Counted from the stretch's first letter, positions 32,531 to 42,032 are shown. The stretch is DNA of 64,000 nt from Chryseobacterium sp. (GCF_029240215.1 NZ_JARBTK010000006.1:113254-177253), one strand, 5' to 3'. Notes: a model not told the origin generated them from the letters alone. Numbers and translations: made by a program.

Positions 32531-32608
32531 TTTGTCATCCCGTACGAATCTAAACAACTCTTAAAAATTTACTTTAAAAACTTTGTCCAGATTCCTACGG
32601 GAGGACAA
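32531..32608. repeat. Dispersed palindromic element, copy 3
   Basis: The left arm TTGTCATCCCGTACGAATCT and right arm AGATTCCTACGGGAGGACAA lie 38 bases apart and form an inverted pair of the family seen at 659-742. The element fills the gap between yfhO and the glycosyltransferase and would create a false N-terminal extension of the latter if an upstream TTG were taken as start. Confidence 0.85.
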
Positions 32609-32615
32609 AAAGAAT

Positions 32616-33917
32616 ATGGAACAAAAAAAAATCCTTATCATCACGTATTACTGGCCTCCTGCAGGTGGACCTGGAGTTCAGCGATGGTTGAAGTTTGCAA
32701 AATATCTACCAGAATTTGGCTGGGAACCAATCATTTTCACTCCGGAAAACCCAAGCTATCCTTTGTTGGATGAGAGTTTGGTGAAAGACATTCCTGAGAA
32801 CTTAGAAATTATTAAAACTAAAATCTGGGAACCTTATCAGTTGGCAGAAAAACTCAATAAAAGCAATAAAAAATTCAAAGCCGGGCAGTTTGATGTAGGA
32901 AATAACCAAAGCTGGAAATCTAAATTATCCATTTGGGTGCGCGGAAATTTTTTCATTCCCGATGCGAGAGTTTTTTGGGTGCAGCCTTCTGTGAAATTTT
33001 TAGAGCAATATTTAAAGATTAATACAATTGATGTTGTCGTAACTTCAGGACCTCCACATTCTTTACATCTGATTGGTTTACGATTGAAAAATAAATTTCC
33101 AAATATTAAATGGATTGCCGATTTCCGTGATCCGTGGACGGAAATTTCTTATTATAAACATCTAAAACTTACGAATAAATCAGATAAAAAACACCGTCAA
33201 CTGGAAAGTGAAGTTTTCAAAAATGCAGATATCACTTTAGCAACAAGCTACACCGATGCTGAAAATTTCAGAAAAAACGGAGCCAATGCAGTTTGTATTA
33301 CAAATGGCTTTGATGAATCAGATGCTGAAAAGACTCTAAAACATTCAATCTCTCAAAGTCTCAAACAAGAGAAATTCACATTGAGTTATATCGGAGTTTT
33401 AGAACAATTGAGAAACCCTGAAAATCTTTGGAAATCGCTTGATGATTTGGTGAAATCAAACGCAGATTTTGCTGAAAATTTCAGGTTAAAATTTGTGGGA
33501 AGGATTGATAATAAAATTTTGCAATCTATTGAAAGCTCAAGTTTAAAAAATCACATCGACAATCTTGGCTATTTGTCGCACGATAAAGCAATTGATGAAA
33601 TGGCAAATTCTTCAATGCTGCTGATTACAAACTTCCCGAATGAGTCTTCAAAAGGAATTATTCCCGGAAAAATATTTGAATATCTGGCTACAGGAAAATA
33701 CATTATTTCCTTTGGACCTAATGAAGCCGATGTCTCTAAAATTTTAGATGAAACGAATGCCGGGAAACATTTCAGCTATCAGGATTCTGAAGCTATAAAA
33801 AATTTCATAATTGAAAAATTTAATCTTTGGAAAAGTGGAAATCTTTTAGAAAATACTGGAAATATTGAGCAGTTTTCGAGAAGAAATTTAACCCAACAAC
33901 TTTCTGAAATCCTGTAA
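32616..33917 (+). CDS. Glycosyltransferase (GT-B fold, group 1 type)
   Basis: A 433-residue cytoplasmic glycosyltransferase. The N-terminal Rossmann domain opens with KILIITYYWPPAGGPGVQRW (about 4-23), the glycine-rich loop of group 1 enzymes. A middle motif WIADFRDPWTE is near 168. The C-terminal nucleotide-sugar domain shows FTLSYIGVLEQLRNPE near 261, GIIPGKIFEYLATGKYIISF (348-367) and the conserved acidic end of the motif replaced by GPNEADVS. The ATG at 32616 is chosen; codons upstream belong to the palindromic repeat. It probably adds a sugar to a surface polymer, together with YfhO (inference). Confidence 0.88.
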   Translation: MEQKKILIITYYWPPAGGPGVQRWLKFAKYLPEFGWEPIIFTPENPSYPLLDESLVKDIPENLEIIKTKIWEPYQLAEKLNKSNKKFKAGQFDVGNNQSWKSKLSIWVRGNFFIPDARVFWVQPSVKFLEQYLKINTIDVVVTSGPPHSLHLIGLRLKNKFPNIKWIADFRDPWTEISYYKHLKLTNKSDKKHRQLESEVFKNADITLATSYTDAENFRKNGANAVCITNGFDESDAEKTLKHSISQSLKQEKFTLSYIGVLEQLRNPENLWKSLDDLVKSNADFAENFRLKFVGRIDNKILQSIESSSLKNHIDNLGYLSHDKAIDEMANSSMLLITNFPNESSKGIIPGKIFEYLATGKYIISFGPNEADVSKILDETNAGKHFSYQDSEAIKNFIIEKFNLWKSGNLLENTGNIEQFSRRNLTQQLSEIL

Positions 33918-33946
33918 AATTTCATTTTTCAGAGAAATGGAATTTT
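33916..33946. terminator. Imperfect bidirectional terminator
   Basis: AAAATTTCATTTTTC (33916-33930) and GAGAAATGGAATTTT (33932-33946) pair at 13 of 15 positions. The hairpin lies between two convergent stop codons. Confidence 0.55.
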
Positions 33947-34580
33947 AAATTGTCCATTCGTCATTGATCACAGCAACAATATAATATTTTCCGTCAAATT
34001 CTTCAAAGACAAAACGTAAAGAATTCCAATCCATTCCGCCGTTTTTTTCTGAGCCTGAAAGAAAATTTTCCGTAAAATCAGAATTTGGGTAGATCTCTTT
34101 TAAATTATTGAGTGAATTTCCTCCGCCAAGAAATTTATTGAAGGCATATTCAGATTTTGTAAAATCCTTTTTGAAAACCCAATCTTTAAGATAAGCATTA
34201 AGAGTTGCTTTATAAATTTCACCCGACCCATCTCTCGATCCCCAGATAAAAACAGTTTTTGATGATTGGTATTTTTCAAAATCTGCTCTTGAAAAATGTT
34301 TGTCCTCATTTTTGTTGACAAAAGCATACATCGAAAATCTCACTCCCTTTTGTGGATGAATGTAGTTGGCAAAAATATCATAATAACCAATTTTTAAAGC
34401 TTGTAAAACTTCATCATTAGTTTTTTTCAAAGCAACTTCTGTAGACAGAGCATCTTGTTTTGTATCGGTTCTTTCGTTTGATCTTTTGAGATTATCTGTT
34501 GAAATTGCAGGATTTTTATCTTGTTTTTTCTCACATGACAATGCAAATAAAAATAAAAGTATTGCAAAAAGTTTTCTCAT
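33945..34580 (-). CDS. Lipoprotein of unknown function
   Basis: A 211-residue lipoprotein: signal peptide MRKLFAILLFLFALSC with cysteine 16 and then EKKQDKNPA. A hydrophilic linker up to about residue 55 precedes a compact domain (VLQALKIGYYDIFANYIHPQ, VRFSMYAFVNKNED..., MDWNSLRFVFEEFDGKYYIV). The pattern of a helix with IHPQKGVRFS is seen in many Bacteroidota lipoproteins of unknown function. It is convergent with the glycosyltransferase and transcribed alone. Confidence 0.75.
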   Translation of the reverse strand: MRKLFAILLFLFALSCEKKQDKNPAISTDNLKRSNERTDTKQDALSTEVALKKTNDEVLQALKIGYYDIFANYIHPQKGVRFSMYAFVNKNEDKHFSRADFEKYQSSKTVFIWGSRDGSGEIYKATLNAYLKDWVFKKDFTKSEYAFNKFLGGGNSLNNLKEIYPNSDFTENFLSGSEKNGGMDWNSLRFVFEEFDGKYYIVAVINDEWTI

Positions 34581-34694
34581 TCTAAAATTTTCACAAAAAG
34601 TCCAAAACCAATGCCACCTTTGGGTTGTTCGAAAAGTGTTTTTGAGTGATTTATTTTCCTATTAAAACCAACTCTTTTGCTTAACGTATTTTCG

Positions 34695-34702
34695 TAAATT
34701 TG
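34695..34702 (+). promoter_or_regulatory. Promoter -7 box TAAATTTG of the YpdA-like gene
   Basis: An exact TAnnTTTG match whose final G is five bases before the ATG at 34707. A TTG at 34677-34679 is only 15 bases away. Confidence 0.55.
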
Positions 34703-34706
34703 TTAA

Positions 34707-35669
34707 ATGGAAATTTTAGATATTCTCATTATCGGAGCCGGACCAATCGGTTTAAATTGTGCTCTCGAAGCCAGAAAAAACAATCTCAGCTACTTAATTA
34801 TCGAAAAAGGGACAATTGTTAACTCGCTTTACAATTATCCTCTGTATATGAGATTTTTTTCGACTGCCGAAAAGTTAGAAATTAATGAAATTCCGTTTAT
34901 TTCTGCAGCTCCAAAACCTGGAAGACAAGAAGCTTTGGAATATTATCAGGGAATTGCAAGACAGAAAAAACTGAATATCAATTTGTATGAGAAGGTTTTA
35001 AACGTATCTAAAAGAGAAGAAATATTTGAAATTAAAACTTCTAAATCAAAATATTTGGCAAAAAACGTCATCATCTCAACAGGTTTCTATGATATTCCAA
35101 ATCTAATGAACATTCCTGGAGAAGATTTAAGTAAAGTTCAACACTATTATACAGAACCTTACCCTTACGCCAAGCAAAAAATCGTTGTAGTCGGGTCAAG
35201 TAATTCTTCGGTAGATGCTGCATTGGAAACCTATAGAAAAGGCGCTGAAGTAACGATGATCATTCGACATTCGGAGATTTCCGAAAACGTAAAATATTGG
35301 GTAAAACCGGATATAGAAAACCGAATTAATGAAGGAAGTATCAAAGCTCATTTTAATTCTGAATTATTAGAAATTAAAGAAAACTCTGTTATTTTCAAGA
35401 ATGAACATGGTGAAACCCAGGAAATTGCAAATGATTTTGTTTTAGCAATGACCGGTTATCTACCCGACTTTGATTTTCTTAAAAATTCAGGAATTGATCT
35501 TCAGGGAGATTGTCTGAATCCTGTTTACAATCCAGAGACAATGGAATCTAATATTTCGAATTTATATTTGGCGGGTGTAGTTTGTGGCGGAAAAGACACC
35601 CATCTCTGGTTTATTGAAAATTCAAGAATTCATGCGGAAATGATTGTAAGAGATATTCTTTCAAAGTAA
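34707..35669 (+). CDS. ypdA: YpdA family FAD-dependent disulfide reductase
   Basis: A 320-residue flavoprotein resembling thioredoxin reductase but without its CxxC pair. The FAD-binding IIGAGPIGLNCALEARKNNL lies at about 8-27, the NADPH-binding VVVGSSNSSVDAALETYRKG near 161-180, and a second FAD contact LAMTGYLPDFDFL near 249. YpdA proteins reduce bacillithiol disulfide in Firmicutes; Bacteroidota members are annotated by homology, and some bacteria of this phylum do make bacillithiol. The start ATG follows a TAAATTTG box by five bases. Confidence 0.88.
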   Translation: MEILDILIIGAGPIGLNCALEARKNNLSYLIIEKGTIVNSLYNYPLYMRFFSTAEKLEINEIPFISAAPKPGRQEALEYYQGIARQKKLNINLYEKVLNVSKREEIFEIKTSKSKYLAKNVIISTGFYDIPNLMNIPGEDLSKVQHYYTEPYPYAKQKIVVVGSSNSSVDAALETYRKGAEVTMIIRHSEISENVKYWVKPDIENRINEGSIKAHFNSELLEIKENSVIFKNEHGETQEIANDFVLAMTGYLPDFDFLKNSGIDLQGDCLNPVYNPETMESNISNLYLAGVVCGGKDTHLWFIENSRIHAEMIVRDILSK

Positions 35670-35720
35670 TATTTTAATTGTAAATCCATCGTAAAGTACC
35701 TTAATTGTTAAATATCCAAT

Positions 35721-36713
35721 ATGAAAAAACTTATCATTATCACTCTAATTACACTTTTTTCCTCAAATTCTCTTTTAGCTCAATCTGATAGCATTACAAT
35801 ATATGTTACCAAAGCGCTGAAAATTATGAAAAACAAATCGGTCAATAAATCGAGGCTGAATTGGGATGAAATATTTGATAAAACTTTAAAAGAATCTTCA
35901 AATGCAAAAACCATTAAAGATACTTATCCGGCTATTAAAAATGCACTAAGTTCTTTAAACGATTCTCATTCTAATTTTTATCCTGAAGAAGTAGTACGAG
36001 CTTACACGTTGGGCTACAAAGCAACAGGTCAGAAGTTTCCGGTAATTAAAGGTGAGTTGCTAAAAAACCAGTATGCCTACATAAGTTTACCAGACATCGG
36101 ATCGTTCAACAAAGATGATTGGAACTTGTATATCAATACTTTTTACGCTAAAGTTAATGACTTACAAAAACATCATCCAAAAGGGTGGATTATTGATCTG
36201 AGAGGAAATTTCGGAGGAATGCTTTATCCTATGTATGCTGCTGTTGCTCCTTTTTTAGATAGTAAAAATGCAGTAGGAACAAAGGATGCTGAAGGAAAAA
36301 TTGAATATTATAATTATAAAAAAGGTAAGTTTTATGAAGGTTCAACGGCAACCCAACTATTTCAGTTGACCCAGAATGAGCCCAAAACCATAAAAAAACC
36401 AATTGCAATATTGGTAAATAAAGTTACAGGAAGTTCTGCCGAATTCATCACAGCTGCATTTGTAGGTCAAAAAAATGTAAATATCATTGGAACAAATACG
36501 CAGGGCTTAACATCGGGAAATCAGGAATACAAATTATTGGACGGATCTTTTCTTGTATTAACCATTGGCAATATCGTTGACAGAACGGGAAAAGAATATT
36601 CTAAAATCGGCGAAGGAATTGCTCCAAATATCAAGATCGAAAATACAACTGACGAAACAAAAAACAATGAAGCCTATCTGAAAAAGGCATTTGACTACAT
36701 TGATGGTGAATAA
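35721..36713 (+). CDS. S41 family (C-terminal processing) peptidase
   Basis: A 330-residue exported serine peptidase. Signal peptide MKKLIIITLITLFSSNSLLAQ. An N-terminal helical domain ends in ALSSLNDSHSNFYPE (about 74-88), the S41 DxHS-like signature. The core has GWIIDLRGNFGG (near 155-166) and the nucleophile block LVNKVTGSSAEFITAAF (about 233-249), followed by NTQGLTSGNQEY. No PDZ domain is visible, which fits the smaller S41 subgroup. It probably trims periplasmic proteins. It is convergent with the TonB receptor gene, with only 6 bases between stop codons. Confidence 0.87.
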   Translation: MKKLIIITLITLFSSNSLLAQSDSITIYVTKALKIMKNKSVNKSRLNWDEIFDKTLKESSNAKTIKDTYPAIKNALSSLNDSHSNFYPEEVVRAYTLGYKATGQKFPVIKGELLKNQYAYISLPDIGSFNKDDWNLYINTFYAKVNDLQKHHPKGWIIDLRGNFGGMLYPMYAAVAPFLDSKNAVGTKDAEGKIEYYNYKKGKFYEGSTATQLFQLTQNEPKTIKKPIAILVNKVTGSSAEFITAAFVGQKNVNIIGTNTQGLTSGNQEYKLLDGSFLVLTIGNIVDRTGKEYSKIGEGIAPNIKIENTTDETKNNEAYLKKAFDYIDGE

Positions 36714-36719
36714 AAAGAA

Positions 36720-38750
36720 TTACAAATCAACCTTCACTCCCAAAACAAAACTTCGCTTAGCTGCAGGATTATAATAACGGTTTCCGAAAGCATTGATATC
36801 AAAACCCAAAACATAATCCGTATTATATAAATTCTGAACTTGAAAAAATAAATTCATTGTTGTTTTTTCAAATTGTACAGGAAATCTGAATTGGATATTT
36901 CCCACAATATTTGAATCTGACCAAACAGTATTGGCATCATTTAAAGGCATTTTTGAAGTATAAAAATGAGAATAATCGACTGAAATTTGATTAAAGAAAG
37001 TAAAACTTAATAAACTGTTGACTGTCGTTTGTGGAACTCCTGTTAAATCATTTCCAGAAAAATCTGTTTCACCTTGCTGATAATTTTTAAACTTAAACTG
37101 ATAAAAACTTCCTGAAAATCTGAATTTAAAGCTACTGAAAAAATTATTCTTTAAATTGAAATTTTTAGATTCCAAAAGAACTTCCAAACCTTTCTGAACT
37201 GTTTCACCTGAATTTACAAAAAATTCCTGTCCGCGCTCATTTTGTCTTCTGACAATCGCATCTTTCATTCTGAAATCAAAATAATTGGCTTCCGCAAATA
37301 ATGTATTTCCAAACTGTTTTCTTACTCCGACTTCTTTATTCCAACCATATTCGGGAACGAGATTTAGATTAAATTCCTGATTCGATGAACGGATTTCTTC
37401 GTTAGTCGGAGCAGAATTTCCTTTACCAACTTTTCCGCGAACCGAAAAACCTTTTCCGATAAGATACGTCAGTCCAAAATTAGGAAGAAGCTGATCTTTA
37501 AATTTCGTTTTCCCACTTTCAGAGCTTGGAAAAATCTTTTCCCATTCGTAAGCATTTGAATTTAAACTTAATGAAATATCCGAGAACAGCTTTTTGTTAA
37601 AATTTAATTTCTGTGAAACAAAAAAGAATCCTGAATTGTTTTGAAGCTTATCAAAATTCTGAGGATTACCTTCTATTCCTTTGTTATTATCAAAGTTTTT
37701 AATGAAAATATGATTCGTTCCGCCTTCAAAACCCAATCTCCATTCTGCAGCAATATTCTCACAATTTTGAGAATAATTCAGGTGTGTTCTCAATGCAAAA
37801 TTATTCTCAAAACGGTTTTCAAAATTGGTGATAAATGGATTCTCAAAGTCAACATAAGAACCCTGAACCAAAACAAAATGCGACAGATTTGGAATAATTT
37901 TCAACTCATGAGAAATGCCCGCTAAAATCATTTTATTACGAATTCCTGCATCCTGTTCTTTTGCTCCGGGAAGAGTTGCAGTTCCTGGTCTTGCCTGTTT
38001 TCTATTGAGCTGCATTTGTTCTAAGGTCAGTCCTCCCGGAGTTTGATAATCAATATCAGAAAGGAGAATCATTGCTTTCAGTTCAGCATTTTTTGAATAC
38101 TGAAAATTATCTTTTATGAAAACCTGTTTTCTTTCCACCGCAGACTGTTCACGGTAAGAATCTGTCCGGTAATAATTCTGGAAAATCTGGAAAAAATGTT
38201 TTCCAAATTGTTTTGAAAAATTTAAGCTTTCATTAAAGGTTCCATAACTTCCAACAGAAATATTAGCCGAAGTGTTTTCTGAATTCTGTGTTTGTAATAA
38301 AACCGTTCCGCCGGTTGCAGCCCCAAAATCACCACTTTCCGGACCTTTAAAAATTTCTATTCTATTAATAAGCTCAGGAGAAATCACATTAAAATAAGTA
38401 TTTCCTGATGCGTCAGAAAGAATAAAATCATCCAAATACACTTTCACATTTCGAACTCCGAATGGCGATCGCAAAGTGCTTCCACGAAGAGAAATCCTAT
38501 AACTTCCGGGAGAGCGTTCCTCCATTCTTGCTCCTGCAATCTGATTGACAGATTCTAATAATCTTTCGGGTGGATTCTGATTCAATAAATTTTCTGAAAC
38601 AACAGAAACCGATTTTGTAGATGCAATGAATGAAGTCGGTTTTTTGTAAGCATCAATTTTTACTTCCGAAATTAATGTCGCAGAATCTTTCTTTTGCGAA
38701 AGAACTAGTGAAGTATAAAAAGTGAATGCTAAAAAGTATAATTTGGTCAT
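36720..38750 (-). CDS. TonB-dependent outer-membrane receptor
   Basis: A 676-residue receptor. Signal peptide MTKLYFLAFTFYTSLVLSQ. The plug domain runs from about 50 to 155, with RISLRGSTLRSPFGVRNVKV and YLDDF (69-93) and RIEIFKGPESGDFGAATGG (about 130-148). The barrel has the typical alternating strands and ends in KRSFVLGVKVDL with a C-terminal leucine. No CarboxypepD-like N-terminal extension is present. The substrate, probably an iron or copper chelate, cannot be deduced. A hairpin-like inverted repeat lies just upstream (38760-38788). Confidence 0.9.
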   Translation of the reverse strand: MTKLYFLAFTFYTSLVLSQKKDSATLISEVKIDAYKKPTSFIASTKSVSVVSENLLNQNPPERLLESVNQIAGARMEERSPGSYRISLRGSTLRSPFGVRNVKVYLDDFILSDASGNTYFNVISPELINRIEIFKGPESGDFGAATGGTVLLQTQNSENTSANISVGSYGTFNESLNFSKQFGKHFFQIFQNYYRTDSYREQSAVERKQVFIKDNFQYSKNAELKAMILLSDIDYQTPGGLTLEQMQLNRKQARPGTATLPGAKEQDAGIRNKMILAGISHELKIIPNLSHFVLVQGSYVDFENPFITNFENRFENNFALRTHLNYSQNCENIAAEWRLGFEGGTNHIFIKNFDNNKGIEGNPQNFDKLQNNSGFFFVSQKLNFNKKLFSDISLSLNSNAYEWEKIFPSSESGKTKFKDQLLPNFGLTYLIGKGFSVRGKVGKGNSAPTNEEIRSSNQEFNLNLVPEYGWNKEVGVRKQFGNTLFAEANYFDFRMKDAIVRRQNERGQEFFVNSGETVQKGLEVLLESKNFNLKNNFFSSFKFRFSGSFYQFKFKNYQQGETDFSGNDLTGVPQTTVNSLLSFTFFNQISVDYSHFYTSKMPLNDANTVWSDSNIVGNIQFRFPVQFEKTTMNLFFQVQNLYNTDYVLGFDINAFGNRYYNPAAKRSFVLGVKVDL

Positions 38751-38759
38751 GAAATGGTT

Positions 38760-38788
38760 TGTACACTTGCATCAGCAAATATTGTACA
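38760..38788. promoter_or_regulatory. Inverted repeat upstream of the TonB receptor
   Basis: TGTACA occurs at both ends of a 29-base segment that also contains TTGC and GCAA in inverted orientation. It sits within 40 bases upstream of the receptor ATG, a plausible operator position. The regulator is unknown. Confidence 0.4.
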
Positions 38789-38821
38789 GTTTTTGGAATT
38801 TGTTGCGGTTTAATTTTAAAT

Positions 38822-38863
38822 AAAAAGAAAGCCGCAGATATTATATCATACGGCTTTCTTTTT
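38822..38863 (-). terminator. Terminator of the MFS gene
   Basis: A perfect 13-bp stem AAAAAGAAAGCCG/CGGCTTTCTTTTT with a 16-base loop, located directly past the stop of the minus-strand MFS gene. Confidence 0.85.
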
Positions 38864-38878
38864 TTAATTGATTTTAAT

Positions 38879-40099
38879 TTAAACTTTTTTGTCCTTTATC
38901 ATCCACGGAACAATAAAATAAAAACCGATGGCAATGATGGTTGCTAAAATTCCGGTTCCGATCCATAAAATATTAAACCCGAATTTTTCAGCAATTAATG
39001 TTCCTAAATATGGTGTTATGATAAATGCAATTGAAAATGAGATTCCATTCAGGCCCATATAAGCTCCTTTATTATTTTCTCCGGAACGTAAAGCGGTGAT
39101 TGTTGACATAAAAGGAAGCGTCCAGATTTCTCCGATGCACAGCAAAGTCATTGAAATGAGTAATGCGATCAAGCTATAATCGAAAGCCAACATTGCATAG
39201 GAAAATCCACAAATAAATGTCCCAATAAGCATGGTAATCGCTAAACTAAAATATTTTTCGGCGATCTGTACCAATCCCATTTCGAGTAGAACTACTAAAA
39301 AACCACTGTATCCCAAGATGAATCCGATATTTTGCTGACTTAAATGGGCTGTATCTTTATAAAAAATCGTTAATGTACTGAATAACTGAAAGAAACAGAT
39401 AGAAAACAGCATACAGAATAAACAGTAGATCAAAAACTTACCATCAAAATAAGGTGAGTTCTCTTTCTTAATTTCTATGACTTCTTTTACTTTTTTAGCT
39501 TTTATTTTTGCGAGTTTATTTCTGTTATAAAAAAACGAAATATAGAGTAAACCAGCCAATAAAGCCGCTAAAGCATTGCTGTAAAACAAAAACTCATAAG
39601 AAATTGCAGATAGAATTCCTCCTAAAGCGGGACCGATTGAAAATCCTAAATTCACCGCCATTCGGTTGAGTGAAAATGCTCTTGTAATATTTTCGGGTTT
39701 AGCATATTTTGTAATTGCCACAGAATTCGCAGGACGGAAAGCATCGCTTACAATACTTTGAAGCAATATTATTAAAGCAACTCCAACTTCAGTTTTAAAA
39801 ATCGGAATTAAACAAAATAAAGGTACACTGAGCAATAAACTGACATACTGCACTTTGTATTCTCCAACTTTGTCTGTAATGTAACCACCAAGCCATGATC
39901 CGATTACTGAACCGATTCCGAAAAAGCTTAACACAATTCCTGTGTTTTCTATACTGAAATGCAGATGTGTAGTCATATATACTCCCAAAAACGGAAGTAC
40001 CATTGAGCCGGAACGATTGATCAGCATTACCAATGCCAACATCCAGCTTTCTTTTGAAAGTCCTTTAAATGAACTTGTATATATATGTATAAGTTTCAC
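38879..40099 (-). CDS. MFS transporter
   Basis: A 406-residue major facilitator carrier with twelve predicted helices. The signature loop between helices 2 and 3 reads GSWLGGYITDKVGEYKVQYV, close to the MFS motif GxLxDRxGRK. A basic cytoplasmic loop (KLAKIKAKKVKEVIEIKKE) divides the two halves. A longer in-frame ATG exists at 40156, but those 19 codons look like part of an intergenic repeat (GTCACTTCGAG), so the GTG at 40099 (VKLIHIYTSSFKGLSKESWM) is preferred. It is probably a drug or metabolite exporter; substrate unknown. Confidence 0.82.
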   Translation of the reverse strand: MKLIHIYTSSFKGLSKESWMLALVMLINRSGSMVLPFLGVYMTTHLHFSIENTGIVLSFFGIGSVIGSWLGGYITDKVGEYKVQYVSLLLSVPLFCLIPIFKTEVGVALIILLQSIVSDAFRPANSVAITKYAKPENITRAFSLNRMAVNLGFSIGPALGGILSAISYEFLFYSNALAALLAGLLYISFFYNRNKLAKIKAKKVKEVIEIKKENSPYFDGKFLIYCLFCMLFSICFFQLFSTLTIFYKDTAHLSQQNIGFILGYSGFLVVLLEMGLVQIAEKYFSLAITMLIGTFICGFSYAMLAFDYSLIALLISMTLLCIGEIWTLPFMSTITALRSGENNKGAYMGLNGISFSIAFIITPYLGTLIAEKFGFNILWIGTGILATIIAIGFYFIVPWMIKDKKV

Positions 40100-40119
40100 A
40101 ATTTTTCTTTTAATGATTA

Positions 40120-40220
40120 ATAACGTCACTTCGAGTAGATTTTTAAAGAAAATCATATCAAGAAGTTTGAGATTCCTGAGTTGTCTTTTTATCGCAGGTT
40201 CTCGATAAATTTTTCACCGC
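40120..40220. repeat. Second dispersed repeat type (GTCACTTCGAG)
   Basis: GTCACTTCGAGTAGATTTTT near 40128 and GGTTCTCGATAAATTTTTCA near 40198 form a degenerate inverted pair. I recall similar CTTCGAG/CTCGATA elements as frequent between genes in this genus, but only this copy is in the window. Confidence 0.35.
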
Positions 40221-40253
40221 TTTGCGGATAAAAACACTCAAACAGACGAAAAA

Positions 40254-40283
40254 AAACAGGACTTAAAAAATTAAGCCCTGTTT
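40254..40283 (-). terminator. Terminator of glnS
   Basis: AAACAGG-a-CTTAA pairs with TTAAG-c-CCTGTTT across a short A-rich loop, about 25 bases past the glnS stop on the minus strand. Confidence 0.8.
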
Positions 40284-40308
40284 CATTTATAGTGATATAA
40301 ATAAATTT

Positions 40309-41982
40309 TTACTCCGGCTTATAAGAGTCTTTTAATGTTACGGTTCTGTTGAATACCATTTTGGTATCCGTTGAGTCCTGATCTTTGGTAAAATATCCAA
40401 TTCTTTGGAACTGAAGCGGTTCTCCCACAGCAACATCCTTCAAACTTGGCTCAGCAAATCCCTGAACTATAGACACAGAATTCGGGTTGACGAAATTCAG
40501 GAAATCTACATCTTTCTCAGCATCAGGCTGCTCTACAGTAAATAAGTTGTCGTAAATTCTTACCTCCACAGGAATTGCATGCTGCGCAGAAACCCAGTGT
40601 AAAGTACCTTTTACTTTTCTTAAACTTTCTTCTGTTCCGCTTCCTGACTTAGATTTTTCGTCATAAGTTGCGTAAATCGTCGTGATTTCTCCGTTTTCAT
40701 CTTTCTCCACTCTTTCAGCTTTGATGATGTAAGCAGATTTTAAACGGACTTCTCCGCCTAATTTTAATCTGAAGAACTTATTATTCGCTTCTTCCTTAAA
40801 GTCTTCACGCTCAATATATAATTCTCTTGAGAACGGAACTTCTCTCGTTCCGGCATTTTCCTGTTCAGGATTATTCTCAGTTTCTAACCATTCTTCTTTT
40901 CCTTCAGGATAGTTTTCAATGACCAGTTTTACAGGATCTACGACTGTCATGACTCGTTTTGAAACTTTATTCAAATCTTCACGCACGCAGAAATCCAATA
41001 ACTGAATTGAAATAAGATTTTCTCTTTTTGCAACTCCTACTTTATCAATAAAATTCCTGATCGAAGTCGGTGTAAAGCCTTTTCTTCTCATCCCGGAAAT
41101 TGTAGGCATTCTCGGGTCGTCCCAACCCGTAACTACGTTTTCAGCGACAAGTCTCTGCAATTTTCTTTTGGAAGTGATCATGTAAGACACATTCATCCTT
41201 GCAAATTCTCTTTGCTTCGGTGCTACTTTAGATTCGTCATAAACCTGCTCCAGATACCAATTATAAAGCGGTCTGTGATTTTCAAATTCTAAAGAACATA
41301 GTGAATGCGAAACCTGCTCTAAATAATCAGATTCACCATGAGCCCAATCATACATCGGATAAATTTTCCAGTCTGTACCCGTTCTGTGATGTGGTTTGTT
41401 TAAAATTCTGTACATCACAGGATCACGCATATTCATATTTGGTGAAACCATATCGATTTTTGCACGAAGAGACATTGAACCACTTTCAAACTCACCATTT
41501 TTCATCCTTTCGAATAAATCTAAAGACTCTTCCACAGGACGGTTTCTATAAGGTGATTCTATACCTGGCTCAGCAGGATTTTTTCTCTGCTCGGTAATCA
41601 CTTCAGACGGTTGTTCGTCTACATAAGCTTTTCCGTCTTTGATCAACTGAACGGCCCAATCGTAAAGTTGTTGGAAGTAATCAGATGCATACAAAACTTT
41701 ATCCCATTTGAAACCTAACCATTCTACATCTTTCATGATAGAATCTACAAATTCCTGCTCTTCTTTTTCAGGGTTTGTATCATCAAAACGAAGGTTTACG
41801 GGTGCATTGTATTTTTCACCCAAACCAAAGTTGATGCAGATCGCTTTTGTATGACCTACATGCAGATAACCATTGGGTTCAGGCGGAAAACGGAAACGGA
41901 TCTGATCATTTCTCATACCGTTTGCCAAATCATCTTCTATAATTTGCTCAATAAAATTGAGTGACTTTTTTTCTTCTTCCAT
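40309..41982 (-). CDS. glnS: Glutaminyl-tRNA synthetase
   Basis: A 557-residue class I aminoacyl-tRNA synthetase that charges tRNA-Gln with glutamine in the cytoplasm. The HIGH motif appears in RFPPEPNGYLHVGHTKAICI (about residues 32-51) and the KMSKS equivalent as MITSKRKLQRLV near 267. The ribosomal-L25-like anticodon-binding barrels form the C-terminal third. The length matches bacterial GlnRS. The ATG at 41982 aligns with family N termini (MEEEKKSLNFIEQIIEDDL). An in-frame ATG at 42006 is also possible, since the TAAATTTG box at 42025-42032 is 19 bases upstream of it. Confidence 0.94.
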   Translation of the reverse strand: MEEEKKSLNFIEQIIEDDLANGMRNDQIRFRFPPEPNGYLHVGHTKAICINFGLGEKYNAPVNLRFDDTNPEKEEQEFVDSIMKDVEWLGFKWDKVLYASDYFQQLYDWAVQLIKDGKAYVDEQPSEVITEQRKNPAEPGIESPYRNRPVEESLDLFERMKNGEFESGSMSLRAKIDMVSPNMNMRDPVMYRILNKPHHRTGTDWKIYPMYDWAHGESDYLEQVSHSLCSLEFENHRPLYNWYLEQVYDESKVAPKQREFARMNVSYMITSKRKLQRLVAENVVTGWDDPRMPTISGMRRKGFTPTSIRNFIDKVGVAKRENLISIQLLDFCVREDLNKVSKRVMTVVDPVKLVIENYPEGKEEWLETENNPEQENAGTREVPFSRELYIEREDFKEEANNKFFRLKLGGEVRLKSAYIIKAERVEKDENGEITTIYATYDEKSKSGSGTEESLRKVKGTLHWVSAQHAIPVEVRIYDNLFTVEQPDAEKDVDFLNFVNPNSVSIVQGFAEPSLKDVAVGEPLQFQRIGYFTKDQDSTDTKMVFNRTVTLKDSYKPE

Positions 41983-42024
41983 TAGAATAAACTTACGTTG
42001 CTGCATAATTTATACAACAATCTG

Positions 42025-42032
42025 CAAATTTA
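42025..42032 (-). promoter_or_regulatory. Promoter -7 box TAAATTTG of glnS
   Basis: An exact TAnnTTTG on the minus strand, 43 bases before the chosen ATG and 19 before the alternative one. Confidence 0.5.

Noticed and set aside
32583..32615. An N-terminal extension of the glycosyltransferase from a TTG
   Set aside because: These codons lie in the right arm of the dispersed palindromic repeat. The ATG at 32616 gives the normal family N terminus.
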